Assembly: GCF_003344625.1 (NCBI RefSeq)
Contig: NZ_QPKJ02000003.1
Span: 868,001 to 932,000 of the forward strand
Direction of reading: 5' to 3'
DNA: 64,000 nucleotides
Origin: Solirubrobacter deserti
Lineage (GTDB): Bacteria; Actinomycetota; Thermoleophilia; Solirubrobacterales; Solirubrobacteraceae
The first letter of the stretch is position 1. Every line of letters begins with the position of its first letter. The notes beneath the pieces were generated by a model. The model was not told the origin of the DNA. It searched no databases and worked only from the letters and a program-made list of their open reading frames with translations. Below are positions 16,053 through 24,197 of this stretch, in pieces. The translations under genes and the position numbers were made by a program.

Positions 16053-17312
16053 CTAGCTCTTAGACCACTCGACTTGCGTTGATCGGTGGAAGCCGACGCC
16101 GAGCCCGTCGAGCAGCTCACCGTGGCGCGCGAGGCGGGTCCGGAAGTCCTCCCACGAGCGGTGCCGCGTCCAGCCGACCTCGGCCGTCGCGAGCAGCCGC
16201 GGGAAGACCATCGCGTCGATGTCGGCGCGGGTCTCGATCGTCTCGGTCCACAGCGCGGCCTCGACGCCGATCACGTCGGCGCCGTCGATCACCGTCTCCG
16301 GGTCCCAATCGTAGGCGTCGCGGACGTCGACGGCGCCGGCCCAGGTCAGGCCGAGCCGGGTGTCGTCGTCGTACTTCTGGTCCAGATAGGTGTGCGGCGC
16401 GGGCGACATGATGAGCGGCAGGCCCTGGTCGGCCGCGGCCTTGGCCGGCTTGGCGTCGGACCAGTGCTGGACGATCGTGCCCTGCGGGAGCTTGGCCACA
16501 CCGGCCTCCTCCCACACGATCGGCGTCTTGCCCTGCTCGAGCACGAGCGAGCACGCGTCCCACATGAAACGCACATAGTCCTCGTGCGCGAGCCCTTCGA
16601 CCTCGTCGCCGCCGAGGTGGAAGTGCTCACCCGGAATCGCCCGCACGACGTCGCCGAGCCAGCGCAGGACGATCTCCGACCGCACGTCCAGCGACACGCC
16701 CGGGCTGCTCCAGGTGGTGAAGGGCTCGGGCGCGTCGCGCCCCCACAGCTCCGGGTAGGCGCGCAGCGCGGCGTTGACGTGGCCGGGGACGTCGACCTCG
16801 GGCACGACCGTGATCGAGTGCGTCGCCGCGTGCGCGACGATCCGGTCGTAGTCCGCGCGCGTGAAGAACCCGCCGGCGCCGCCGCCGACCGCCGTCTCGG
16901 CACCCACCGCGGTCAGCCGCGGCCACTCCGGCACCTCGATCCGCCAGCCCTGGTCGTCGGTCAGGTGCAGGTGCAGGACGTTGAGCTTGTAGAGCGCGGC
17001 GAGGTCGAGCAGTCGCAGCACCTCGTCGACGCCGAAGAAGTGGCGGGCGACGTCGAGCATCACGCCGCGCCACGCGGAGCGGGGCGCGTCCTGGATGGAC
17101 AGCGGACCCGACGTCTCCCCGAGTTGACGCAGCGTCGCGCGGCCGCGTGCCTCACCGGCGTCGTCGGCGGCGCTGAAGGTCACGCCGTCGGCGGACACCG
17201 AAAGCGAGTAGCTCTCCGCGGGCCCGTCCGAGCGGGCGCAGTCGAGGTCGCCGGGCAGCGCGACCGGCTCACCCGGCCGCGCCTCGAGCACGGCCGGGGC
17301 CGGGATGATCAC
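16053..17312 (-). CDS. Beta-N-acetylhexosaminidase, GH20
   Basis: 419 residues. A short N-terminal domain precedes the TIM barrel, which starts at RSAWRGVMLDVARHFF. The catalytic pair is Asp236-Glu237 in FHLGGDEVEG, and the substrate-holding Trp residues include TDDQGW and ALWTETIE. It removes terminal GlcNAc/GalNAc by substrate-assisted catalysis. No signal peptide is visible, so it probably acts in the cytoplasm, for example in cell-wall amino-sugar recycling. GTG 17312 overlaps the stop of the upstream small gene (GTGA). It is shorter than most GH20 enzymes because the N-terminal domain is reduced. Confidence 0.87.
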   Translation of the reverse strand: MIIPAPAVLEARPGEPVALPGDLDCARSDGPAESYSLSVSADGVTFSAADDAGEARGRATLRQLGETSGPLSIQDAPRSAWRGVMLDVARHFFGVDEVLRLLDLAALYKLNVLHLHLTDDQGWRIEVPEWPRLTAVGAETAVGGGAGGFFTRADYDRIVAHAATHSITVVPEVDVPGHVNAALRAYPELWGRDAPEPFTTWSSPGVSLDVRSEIVLRWLGDVVRAIPGEHFHLGGDEVEGLAHEDYVRFMWDACSLVLEQGKTPIVWEEAGVAKLPQGTIVQHWSDAKPAKAAADQGLPLIMSPAPHTYLDQKYDDDTRLGLTWAGAVDVRDAYDWDPETVIDGADVIGVEAALWTETIETRADIDAMVFPRLLATAEVGWTRHRSWEDFRTRLARHGELLDGLGVGFHRSTQVEWSKS

Positions 17313-17572
17313 GCGGGGGTGGGCTGGCCGCCGCCGCGGCCCTTGACGACCTTGGTCGCCACGAGCGCGGCCACACCGGCACCGACGACGACCGGAATGC
17401 GCTTCACGATCGGCGTCTTCTTCGCGACCTTGTAGACCGCGGTGCCCTTCGCGGCCTTCTTGGCGCCCTTGGCGCCGCCGCGAGCCGCCTTGGTGGCGGT
17501 CTTGATCTTCAGGTAGTCGACAGCAAGCTCAGCGACCTGCTGCTTCCGGCTCTTCTGCTTTCTGAGGGCCAT
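17309..17572 (-). CDS. Small basic Lys/Ala-rich protein
   Basis: 87 residues. A Lys/Arg-rich N-terminal half (KTATKAARGGAKGAKKAAKG) is followed by a short hydrophobic stretch (VVVGAGVAALVATKV) that could be a membrane segment. No family is recognised. It is coupled to the GH20 gene by a GTGA overlap. TACCTT exactly 6 nt upstream of the ATG supports this start and a leaderless transcript. Confidence 0.6.
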   Translation of the reverse strand: MALRKQKSRKQQVAELAVDYLKIKTATKAARGGAKGAKKAAKGTAVYKVAKKTPIVKRIPVVVGAGVAALVATKVVKGRGGGQPTPA

Positions 17573-17578
17573 CTGGCA

Positions 17579-17584
17579 AAGGTA
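17579..17584 (-). promoter_or_regulatory. -10-like box (TACCTT)
   Basis: On the minus strand TACCTT is followed by TGCCAG (6 nt) and the ATG at 17572. Confidence 0.45.
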
Positions 17585-17590
17585 CCCCCA

Positions 17591-19204
17591 TCAGAGTGCC
17601 GCAAGCACCTTTGGTGCGACCTGCTTCTTGCGGCTCATCACACCCGGCAGCGGGATCACGTTGTCGACGGCCTCGGTGGCGAACGCGCTCTCCAGCGGGC
17701 CGGCGTCGCCGCTCACGTACAGGTCGGTGTCCTTGGCCATGATGTCCGTGACCATCAGCGCGTAGACCGCGAAGCCGCTGCGCTCGCGGACCTTGTCCAT
17801 CGCCGCGAGCAGCTCCGCCTTGCGCGACTCGACGCCCTGGCCGACCGTCTCGACCTGCGCGATCCCGATCGTCTGTCCGCCCGGGAGCTCGTACTCCTTG
17901 AGGTCGCGCGACACGATCGAGTCCGCGTCCACGCCCTCGAGGTCCGACGTTCTCTCGAACATCTCGCGCCCGAAGGCCATCGGGTCGATCGCCAACACGC
18001 GCCCGAGATACTCGACGGCCGCCCAGTCGCGCTCGGTGGTGGTCGGCGAGTTGAGGATGACCGTGTCCGACATGATCGCCCCGAGCAGCATCCGCGCGGA
18101 CGAGCCGCTCGGCTCCATCCCGTTCTGGCGGAAGCGCTCGATCACCAGCGTCGAGGTGGAGCCGACGGGGTCGAACGTCGCGCGCACCGGCACGGTGGTC
18201 TCGATCGACCCGATGTGATGGTGGTCGAGGATCTCGACGATCTCGGCCTGCTCGACGCCCAGCACGCTCTGCGCCTGCTCGGCGTGGTCGACGAGCAGCA
18301 CGCGCCGGGGCTGCGGGCTCACGAGGTCGGTGCGCGTGACGAGCCCGATCGGCTTGCGGCCTCCGTCCACCGCGACGGCCGCGCGGTAGTGGACCTCCTT
18401 GACCTCGTCGGCGACGTCCGAGAGCAGGTCGTCGGGCCGCACGGTCAGCGGCTGCGGGTCCATCAGCGCGCGGCACGGCGCCGACAGCGTGATCATGCGC
18501 GCGGTGACGTAGCTGTCCAGCGGCGAGGTCACGAGCGGCACGCCGCGCTCGGTCGCCAGCGCGACCGTCTCCGGCTCCGGCGCGACGCCGTTGGACACCA
18601 CGAGCAGGCCGACGCCGAGCTCGATCGCCGCGTGCTGCGCCGCCTTGCGGTTGCCGACCACGGCCACGTCGCCCGGGCCGATCTCCGACGGCAGCGCGCC
18701 GATGTCCATCGCCATGCACCAGATCTGGCCCGCGACCTCGTCGTCGCCGCCCGCGAGCACCTCGCCCTGCAGCACCTTGACGATCGCGCTCACGCTCGTG
18801 GGCGCGTCCAGCTCGGACGGCTCACGCGACTCGCGGATGTACCGGCGAGCGAGCGCCCGCTCGGTCATCACGCCGGCGAGCGCGCCGTCCGGGTTGACGA
18901 TCGGGACCAGGTCGAGGTCCTGGCGGGCCATCAGCCGGCCGACCTCGCGGATCGGCTCGGAGCTGTCGGCCTGCGGGAAGTCCTCGCGCATGACGTCGCG
19001 GACGCGCAGCATCACGTGCGGCAGGAACTCGGGCTCGGGCGCGCGCGCCTGCTCGAGCACCCAGCGCGTCTGCGTGTTGAGCTCGCCGAGCCGGACGGGG
19101 ACGTAGCGGTTGCGCGGATCCACGCGGCCCATGAGCTCCGCGTAGCCGACGGCGGACGCGATCGAGTCCGTGTCCGGGTTGCGGTGACCGGTGACGTAGA
19201 TGAT
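17591..19204 (-). CDS. ppaC: Family II (DHH) inorganic pyrophosphatase with CBS-DRTGG insert; apparent ATC start
   Basis: About 537 residues. The N terminus reads IYVTGHRNPDTDSIASA (the DHH metal site). A regulatory insert follows with a CBS pair split by a DRTGG domain. The second DHH half has ILDHHHIGS and the phosphate-binding SRKKQ near the end. It hydrolyses pyrophosphate with Mn2+; CBS-containing relatives are inhibited by AMP/ADP and activated by diadenosine polyphosphates. The first canonical start is ATG 19132, which would delete the catalytic HRNPDTDS motif. Upstream, in frame and before a stop at 19228-19226, only ATC codons (19219, 19204, 19201) are available. ATC 19204 gives the family-standard N terminus, so this boundary is chosen. 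Confidence 0.85.
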   Translation of the reverse strand: MIYVTGHRNPDTDSIASAVGYAELMGRVDPRNRYVPVRLGELNTQTRWVLEQARAPEPEFLPHVMLRVRDVMREDFPQADSSEPIREVGRLMARQDLDLVPIVNPDGALAGVMTERALARRYIRESREPSELDAPTSVSAIVKVLQGEVLAGGDDEVAGQIWCMAMDIGALPSEIGPGDVAVVGNRKAAQHAAIELGVGLLVVSNGVAPEPETVALATERGVPLVTSPLDSYVTARMITLSAPCRALMDPQPLTVRPDDLLSDVADEVKEVHYRAAVAVDGGRKPIGLVTRTDLVSPQPRRVLLVDHAEQAQSVLGVEQAEIVEILDHHHIGSIETTVPVRATFDPVGSTSTLVIERFRQNGMEPSGSSARMLLGAIMSDTVILNSPTTTERDWAAVEYLGRVLAIDPMAFGREMFERTSDLEGVDADSIVSRDLKEYELPGGQTIGIAQVETVGQGVESRKAELLAAMDKVRERSGFAVYALMVTDIMAKDTDLYVSGDAGPLESAFATEAVDNVIPLPGVMSRKKQVAPKVLAAL

Positions 19205-19242
19205 GGGGAGCGCGGAGATGGGCGATCAGGATACGGCGCTCC

Positions 19243-19280
19243 CTCCCGGCGGCCCGGCCCTCCTGGCCGGGCCGCGGGAG
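19243..19280. repeat. Strong hairpin between divergent genes
   Basis: Arms 19243-19259 and 19265-19280 pair over 16 bp with one bulged G around a CTCCT loop. It lies between the pyrophosphatase and kinase promoters, so it is not needed as a terminator; a regulatory or transcript-stability role is possible. Confidence 0.6.
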
Positions 19281-19370
19281 AAGGTGACGCCCTGTGTCAG
19301 GAGGGGGGTCCTTGGCAAGAGCGTCGTGTTCCGGTCCTCGGCGCGCGATACGCAGCGGCGGGCGCGGGGG

Positions 19371-19399
19371 TTCAAATGCCGTTCCGGTTCGGCTATACA
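19371..19399 (+). promoter_or_regulatory. Promoter of the Ser/Thr kinase gene
   Basis: TTCAAA (19371-19376), a 17-nt spacer and TATACA (19394-19399) form the most consensus-like vegetative promoter in the window. The ATG at 19406 lies 6 nt after the -10, predicting leaderless mRNA. Confidence 0.6.
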
Positions 19400-19405
19400 G
19401 CGCAA

Positions 19406-21496
19406 ATGGGCGATCTCGCGCCGGGCATGGTGGTCGCGGGCTACCGGATCGAGGCGCTGATCGGGCGCGGCGGCATGGGCGTGGTCTACGCCGCCCGCCA
19501 GACCGGGCTGGACCGCGTCGCGGCGTTGAAGGTGATCGCGCCCGAGCTGCTCGACGACCCGCAGGTGCGCGAGCGGTTCCTGGCCGAGGCGCGCGCCGCC
19601 GCGAGCGTGGACCACGCGAACGTCATCCCGGTCTACGACGCGGGTGAAGCCGACGGCGTCGCCTACATCGCGATGCGGCTCGTCGGAGGGGAGGACCTGC
19701 GCTCGCTCGTGCGGCGCCGCGGGCCGCTCGAGCCGGACGCCGCCGCGGAGATCGTCGTCCAGGCGGGCGCCGCGCTGGACGCCATCCACCGCGCCGGCTT
19801 CGTGCACCGCGACGTCAAGCCGGCGAACCTGCTCGTCGACGACGAGGAGCACGTCTACCTGACCGACTTCGGGCTCGCCAAGGCGGTCCTCACGCGGACC
19901 GGCGGCACGCGCACGGGCCAGTGGGTCGGGACGCTCGACTACGTCGCGCCCGAGCAGATCCGCGGCGGGCGGATCGACGCGCGCGCGGACGTGTACGCGC
20001 TCGGCGGCGTGCTGCACTACGCGCTCACCGGGCGCGTGCCGTTCGAGCGCGAAGGCGACGAGGCCAAGCTGTGGGCGCAGCTGTCGGCGCCGCCACCGCA
20101 GCCGTCGGCGCTGCGGCGCGGGCTGCGGCGCTCGTTCGACGGCGTCGTGGCACGGGCGATGGCGAAGGTGCCCGGGGAGCGCTATCCGTCGGCCGGCGAC
20201 CTGGGGCGCGCGGCCCGCGCCGCGGTCCGGGGCCGCGCCGCGGCCGAGCCGGAGCGGATGGTGGCCCGGGGCGCGGCGGCACCCGGCGAGGCGCAGACCG
20301 AGCCCGGCATCGCCGCCGAGGCCTCCACGCGCACGGCCCGGCCCGTGCCGGCGACGGGCGAGGGCGGTGCGCGCCGCCGCTGGCTCGCAGCGCGTCGGTC
20401 CGCTGCCGGCGGCGCCCGCGGGTCCGGTGGCGGCGCGCCGTGGGCGGACGCGACCCCGGTGACGCGCCGCGCGACCCGCCGTCGGCTGCGGCCCTGGCTC
20501 GCGGCCGCGGCGGTCCTCGCGGCCGCGGCGGCGACGGGCGTCGCGTTGGCGACCAGTGGCGGGGACCCGCCGGGCAGCGCGGCCACCTCGACCGCCACGC
20601 CGACGCGGTCGCCCGCGGCGACGCCGACGGGACCGGACGTGCGCACCGCGGCGACGATCGAGAACGTGAGCACCCGGCCGACCGGGATCGCCTACGCGCG
20701 CGGCGATCTGTGGGTCATGAGCCCGTACTCGGCCTTCCTGACCCGCATCGACGCGCGGACCAACCGCGAGCGCGGGCAGCACCCGAAGGTCGGCCTCGAC
20801 GCCACCGCGATCGTCGGCCACGGCGACAGCGTCTTCGTGACGCTCGGAACCGATCGCCGGCTGATCCGGCTCGACGCCGAGACGGGCGTGCAGCGCTGGA
20901 GCGTGCGGGTCGCGGCCGGTCCGCGGCGGCTGGCGGCGGACAGTCGCGACGTGTGGGTCGCGACCAGCTCGCTCGCCGGGGTTCCCGGCTTCGTGCAGCG
21001 CTACGACCGCGCGACGGGCGCGCTCGAGCAGACGATCACGGTCGCGGAGGGCGTCGGCCCGCTCGCCCTGAGCCCGCAGGGACCGTGGATCGTCAAACGC
21101 GACGCCAACCAGCTCGCACGCCTCGATCCCGAGACCGGCCAGTTCATCGATGTCGTTCCGGTGTCCGGGCCGGTCCGTTCGATGAGCTACGGCGCCGACG
21201 CGGTCTGGCTGGTGATGGCCGAGGAGGACGCGATCGCCCGCTTCGGTATGGACGGCAAGGGGCCGTTCACCGCGGCCGCGGGACGCGCTCCGACGACGGC
21301 CGTCGTCGCCGGCGGTCACCTGTTCGTGTCCAGCCGCAACGACCAGTCCGTGCTCGTGCTCGACCCGGACGGGCTGCGCCCCACGCAGGACCCGATCCCG
21401 GTCGGCCTGAACCCGATCGCGCTCGCGGCGAGCGACGGCTCGGTGTGGGTGACCGCGCTGGGCGACAACACGGTCACGCGGATCGACTACCGCTGA
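19406..21496 (+). CDS. Transmembrane Ser/Thr protein kinase with extracellular propeller-like sensor
   Basis: 696 residues. The N-terminal Hanks-type kinase has a Gly loop (GRGGMG, 20-25), Lys42, HRDVKPAN (134-141), DFG (154-156) and an APE motif (VAPEQ). A Pro/Arg-rich juxtamembrane region follows, then a transmembrane helix at about 362-383. The extracellular C-terminal half carries YVTN/NHL-like repeats (PTGIAYARGDLWVMSP, GSVWVTALGDNTVTRIDY). It probably phosphorylates cytoplasmic targets in response to an envelope signal. ATG 19406 is preferred over ATG 19376 because of the promoter spacing. It is convergent with an FHA-domain gene, with a 23-nt overlap. Confidence 0.88.
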   Translation: MGDLAPGMVVAGYRIEALIGRGGMGVVYAARQTGLDRVAALKVIAPELLDDPQVRERFLAEARAAASVDHANVIPVYDAGEADGVAYIAMRLVGGEDLRSLVRRRGPLEPDAAAEIVVQAGAALDAIHRAGFVHRDVKPANLLVDDEEHVYLTDFGLAKAVLTRTGGTRTGQWVGTLDYVAPEQIRGGRIDARADVYALGGVLHYALTGRVPFEREGDEAKLWAQLSAPPPQPSALRRGLRRSFDGVVARAMAKVPGERYPSAGDLGRAARAAVRGRAAAEPERMVARGAAAPGEAQTEPGIAAEASTRTARPVPATGEGGARRRWLAARRSAAGGARGSGGGAPWADATPVTRRATRRRLRPWLAAAAVLAAAAATGVALATSGGDPPGSAATSTATPTRSPAATPTGPDVRTAATIENVSTRPTGIAYARGDLWVMSPYSAFLTRIDARTNRERGQHPKVGLDATAIVGHGDSVFVTLGTDRRLIRLDAETGVQRWSVRVAAGPRRLAADSRDVWVATSSLAGVPGFVQRYDRATGALEQTITVAEGVGPLALSPQGPWIVKRDANQLARLDPETGQFIDVVPVSGPVRSMSYGADAVWLVMAEEDAIARFGMDGKGPFTAAAGRAPTTAVVAGGHLFVSSRNDQSVLVLDPDGLRPTQDPIPVGLNPIALAASDGSVWVTALGDNTVTRIDYR

Positions 21497-22067
21497 GGCG
21501 CGCGAGCGCGGCGCGCTTCTCGTTCTGCGCCAGCGCGGTGAGGTCGAACCGCTCGTAGAGCGCCGACAGCGTGCCCTTGACCGTGTCCACCGAGAGCGAG
21601 AGCTCGGCGGCGATCGCCTGATTGCTCGCCGGCGCGGTGTGCGGGTCGCTGCGCAGTGGCCGCCCCAGGGCGTCGAGCACGCGCTGCTGCGCGGGGGTGA
21701 GCTTCACCGCGGCGGCCGCCGTGGCCGCGTCCCGCGTGCGCGCGGCCGTGGGGTCGTGTCCGCACAGCTCGATCACCGTCGCGCCCACGGTGATCGCGTC
21801 GCCCGCGACGAGCCGGCGCCGGCCGTGCACGCGCTCGCCGTTGACGAATGTCCCGTTGTGCGAGAGCCCGTCGTCCTGCAGGACCCATTCCGGGCCGAGC
21901 CGGACGAGCTCCGCGTGCACGCGTGAGACCTCCGGGTCCCACGGGAGATTGACCTCGCAGCCGGCGCGGCGCCCGATCGTGACCTTCACGGTTGCCGCGC
22001 CGAGCTCGACCAGCCGCCGCCGGCCGGTGGGATCGCGGTAGACCAGGAACGGAGCGGGTGCGCCCAT
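21474..22067 (-). CDS. FHA domain protein with C-terminal helix-turn-helix
   Basis: 197 residues. The FHA domain (about 15-95) shows IGRRAGCEVNL, VSRVHAEL and HNGTFVNGERV, the phosphothreonine-binding loops. The C terminus (about 120-190) resembles a LuxR/sigma-4 type HTH: LTPAQQRVLDALG, ASNQAIAAELSLSVDTVKGT. This suggests a transcription factor switched by a phosphothreonine partner. The neighbouring Ser/Thr kinase is the obvious candidate. GACACT lies exactly 6 nt before ATG 22067, supporting this start. Confidence 0.83.
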   Translation of the reverse strand: MGAPAPFLVYRDPTGRRRLVELGAATVKVTIGRRAGCEVNLPWDPEVSRVHAELVRLGPEWVLQDDGLSHNGTFVNGERVHGRRRLVAGDAITVGATVIELCGHDPTAARTRDAATAAAAVKLTPAQQRVLDALGRPLRSDPHTAPASNQAIAAELSLSVDTVKGTLSALYERFDLTALAQNEKRAALARLSGSRSA

Positions 22068-22237
22068 ACGGGCAGTGTCCGGCAACGCCGTGGCGCGGGG
22101 GTGCCACCTAGGGGTGGACACGCCTGCACCCGGGTGCGCTCGATCGCCACCCGGGAACCGTGGCCGGCGGCCGGCCCGGGCGGGAGCCTGCGAGGTGCGG
22201 GCGGGAACCCACCCGACCGCTTCCTCGGAGGTTCTCA

Positions 22238-24172
22238 ATGCCGGCCACGCGTACGCGGTGGATCGTCGCCGCCTGCACCCTGCCGATCCTGACCGGCTGC
22301 GCCCTGCGCGGCGGTCCGCCGATCACCCCGAACGCCTCGCCCAGCACGACCGCGAGCGCCTTGACCGCGACGCCGCACGCGGCCGCGGTGCAGCCGGGGA
22401 GCGGGCTCGACCGTGCCGGCTACCTCGCCGTGGCGGATGCCCTCACGGCCCGCCTCGGCTCGCTGTGGGACGCGCGGCGCGGGTATTACCGCGCCGGCAG
22501 CGGCACCGTGACCAACGTCAACGCGGACCTGCTGCTCGTCCATAGTGGCGCGGCACGCCTACGTCACCGCGGGCCTGCGCGCAACGACGCGCGCGCGGTC
22601 GCGCTCGTGCGCTTCCTGACGGCGCAGCCGATCTGGCACCCGGCCCTTGGCTTCCAGGCCGGCCCGGACAACCGCCACCGCCACGAGGTCTTCCAGGCCG
22701 AGACGATCGAGGCGCTGCAGGCGGCCTACGAGGCCCGCGCGGCGCTCCGGCTGGAGGCGGCGCTCGTGCGGCGGATCCAGCGCGCGGTGGCGCGGGTGGC
22801 ACGCGGCCCGCGCGGGCGCTGGCCGGCGCTGCTGCTCAACCAGTTCAACTGGCACGCGACCTTCGCCACCGCCGACGCCGTGGTCAACGGCCGCGACCGC
22901 GAGCTGGCCACCGCACTGGGCCGGCACCTCGCGCGCTTCACGCGCGGCGCACGTCCCCGCGCCGGACAGCCGGGCAATTTCGGCGCCGGCCTGCGCTTCC
23001 ACTACCTGCCCGAGGGCGCGGTGCGCGAGGCGATGAACTTCGACTCCGCGGAGTACGCGAACATCGTCCTGGCCTTCTCGCGCGCGTACCCACGCGCCCG
23101 CGCAGCCGGGATGCCGCGGCCCGAGGATCTGCCGCTGCTGCGCGAGTGGGTGCGGCGCGCGCTGAGCGGCTACTGGACCCACGCCGGCGAGCTCAATTGG
23201 GACACCGGCCTGAGCTTCCAGCGCTGGCACCAGCGCAAGAAGACGGGGCTCGCGCAGACCGCGCTGATCGGGATCGCGAGCGCACGGGAGCTGCAGCCGA
23301 GCGCGCGCTGGGGCCGCTGGGCCAAGTGGCTGCTCGACCGCGGGCTGGTGCAGTACGTCGCGCTCGTCGAGCGCGCGGACCGGATTCCGGACGCCCTGGC
23401 GCACGGGCTCGACGTCGTCCCGCAAAACCGCGGGAACGCCTACCTCGCCGCCGCCCGCCACGCCGCCAACGCCGTGCGCGCGATCGACGCCGGCCTCGCC
23501 GACCGGCGCGCACAGCGGCCGCCCGCGCTCTACAGCTTCGACCCCGACACGGGTCGGCTCGCCGTCACCACCCCGCGCTACAGCACCGCGATCGTCGCCG
23601 TCAACCACGAGGCGTTCCCGTACGGCGGCCTGGACCTGGCGCGCCTGCTCGGCCCGGGCGGCGACGTGATCGGCACGCTCGGCGGGACGGGCAACGCCGG
23701 CTTCGGCCTACGCGTGGGCGGGCTGCGCACCCAGTACGGGCGCCGCGAGGCCACGCCGGGCGCGGCCGCGCCGCTGCGCCTGGTCCGCGCGCCCGGCGGC
23801 GCCGCGGCGGCCGCCGCCCGCCTGGAGCCGCTGCGCGCGTTCGCCGGCCCGTTCCGCGACCTGCGCGTGCGCGGCGAGGCCGAGGCCGGGACGGTCGAGT
23901 ACCGCTTCACGCCGACGCGGATCGAGGCGCGCTGGACCGCGCGGGCGCGCGGCGGCGTCGTGACGTTCCCCAGCTGGGGCCGCCAGACGCGCATCCGTGA
24001 GCTGCGGCCGGGCACGTTCGCGATCGGTCGCGGCTACACCGTGACGGTGCGGGGCGCACGGCGCACGGGGATCGTGCACCCGCGGCCGCAGAGCGCGAAC
24101 CCGAACCCGGGTCCGACGCTCGCGGTCGAGCTCGCCGGCACGCAGCTACGCGCCCGCATCGTGCCGGGCTGA
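22238..24172 (+). CDS. Lipoprotein of unknown function, alpha-toroid plus beta-domain
   Basis: 644 residues. The signal peptide ends in lipobox LPILTGC. A mostly helical 400-residue part (GYLAVADALTARLGSLWDA, LLLNQFNWHATFATADAVV, NRGNAYLAAARHAANAVRAI) is followed by a beta-rich C-terminal part with VEYRFTPTRIEARWTARA. The overall plan resembles polysaccharide lyases or heparinase-like (alpha/alpha) toroids with a beta sandwich, but I cannot name a family or catalytic residues. ATG 22238 has a Shine-Dalgarno (CGGAGG) 7 nt upstream. It is divergent from the FHA gene across a 170-nt gap with no other feature. Confidence 0.75.
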   Translation: MPATRTRWIVAACTLPILTGCALRGGPPITPNASPSTTASALTATPHAAAVQPGSGLDRAGYLAVADALTARLGSLWDARRGYYRAGSGTVTNVNADLLLVHSGAARLRHRGPARNDARAVALVRFLTAQPIWHPALGFQAGPDNRHRHEVFQAETIEALQAAYEARAALRLEAALVRRIQRAVARVARGPRGRWPALLLNQFNWHATFATADAVVNGRDRELATALGRHLARFTRGARPRAGQPGNFGAGLRFHYLPEGAVREAMNFDSAEYANIVLAFSRAYPRARAAGMPRPEDLPLLREWVRRALSGYWTHAGELNWDTGLSFQRWHQRKKTGLAQTALIGIASARELQPSARWGRWAKWLLDRGLVQYVALVERADRIPDALAHGLDVVPQNRGNAYLAAARHAANAVRAIDAGLADRRAQRPPALYSFDPDTGRLAVTTPRYSTAIVAVNHEAFPYGGLDLARLLGPGGDVIGTLGGTGNAGFGLRVGGLRTQYGRREATPGAAAPLRLVRAPGGAAAAAARLEPLRAFAGPFRDLRVRGEAEAGTVEYRFTPTRIEARWTARARGGVVTFPSWGRQTRIRELRPGTFAIGRGYTVTVRGARRTGIVHPRPQSANPNPGPTLAVELAGTQLRARIVPG

Positions 24173-24197
24173 CCGGTGCAGGTGCGACGATCCGGTG

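Noticed and set aside
13739..16063. 774-codon plus-strand frame opposite the large secreted protein
   Set aside because: Composition is Arg/Ala/Gly/Val-rich without any recognisable domain; the minus strand has a signal peptide and repeats.
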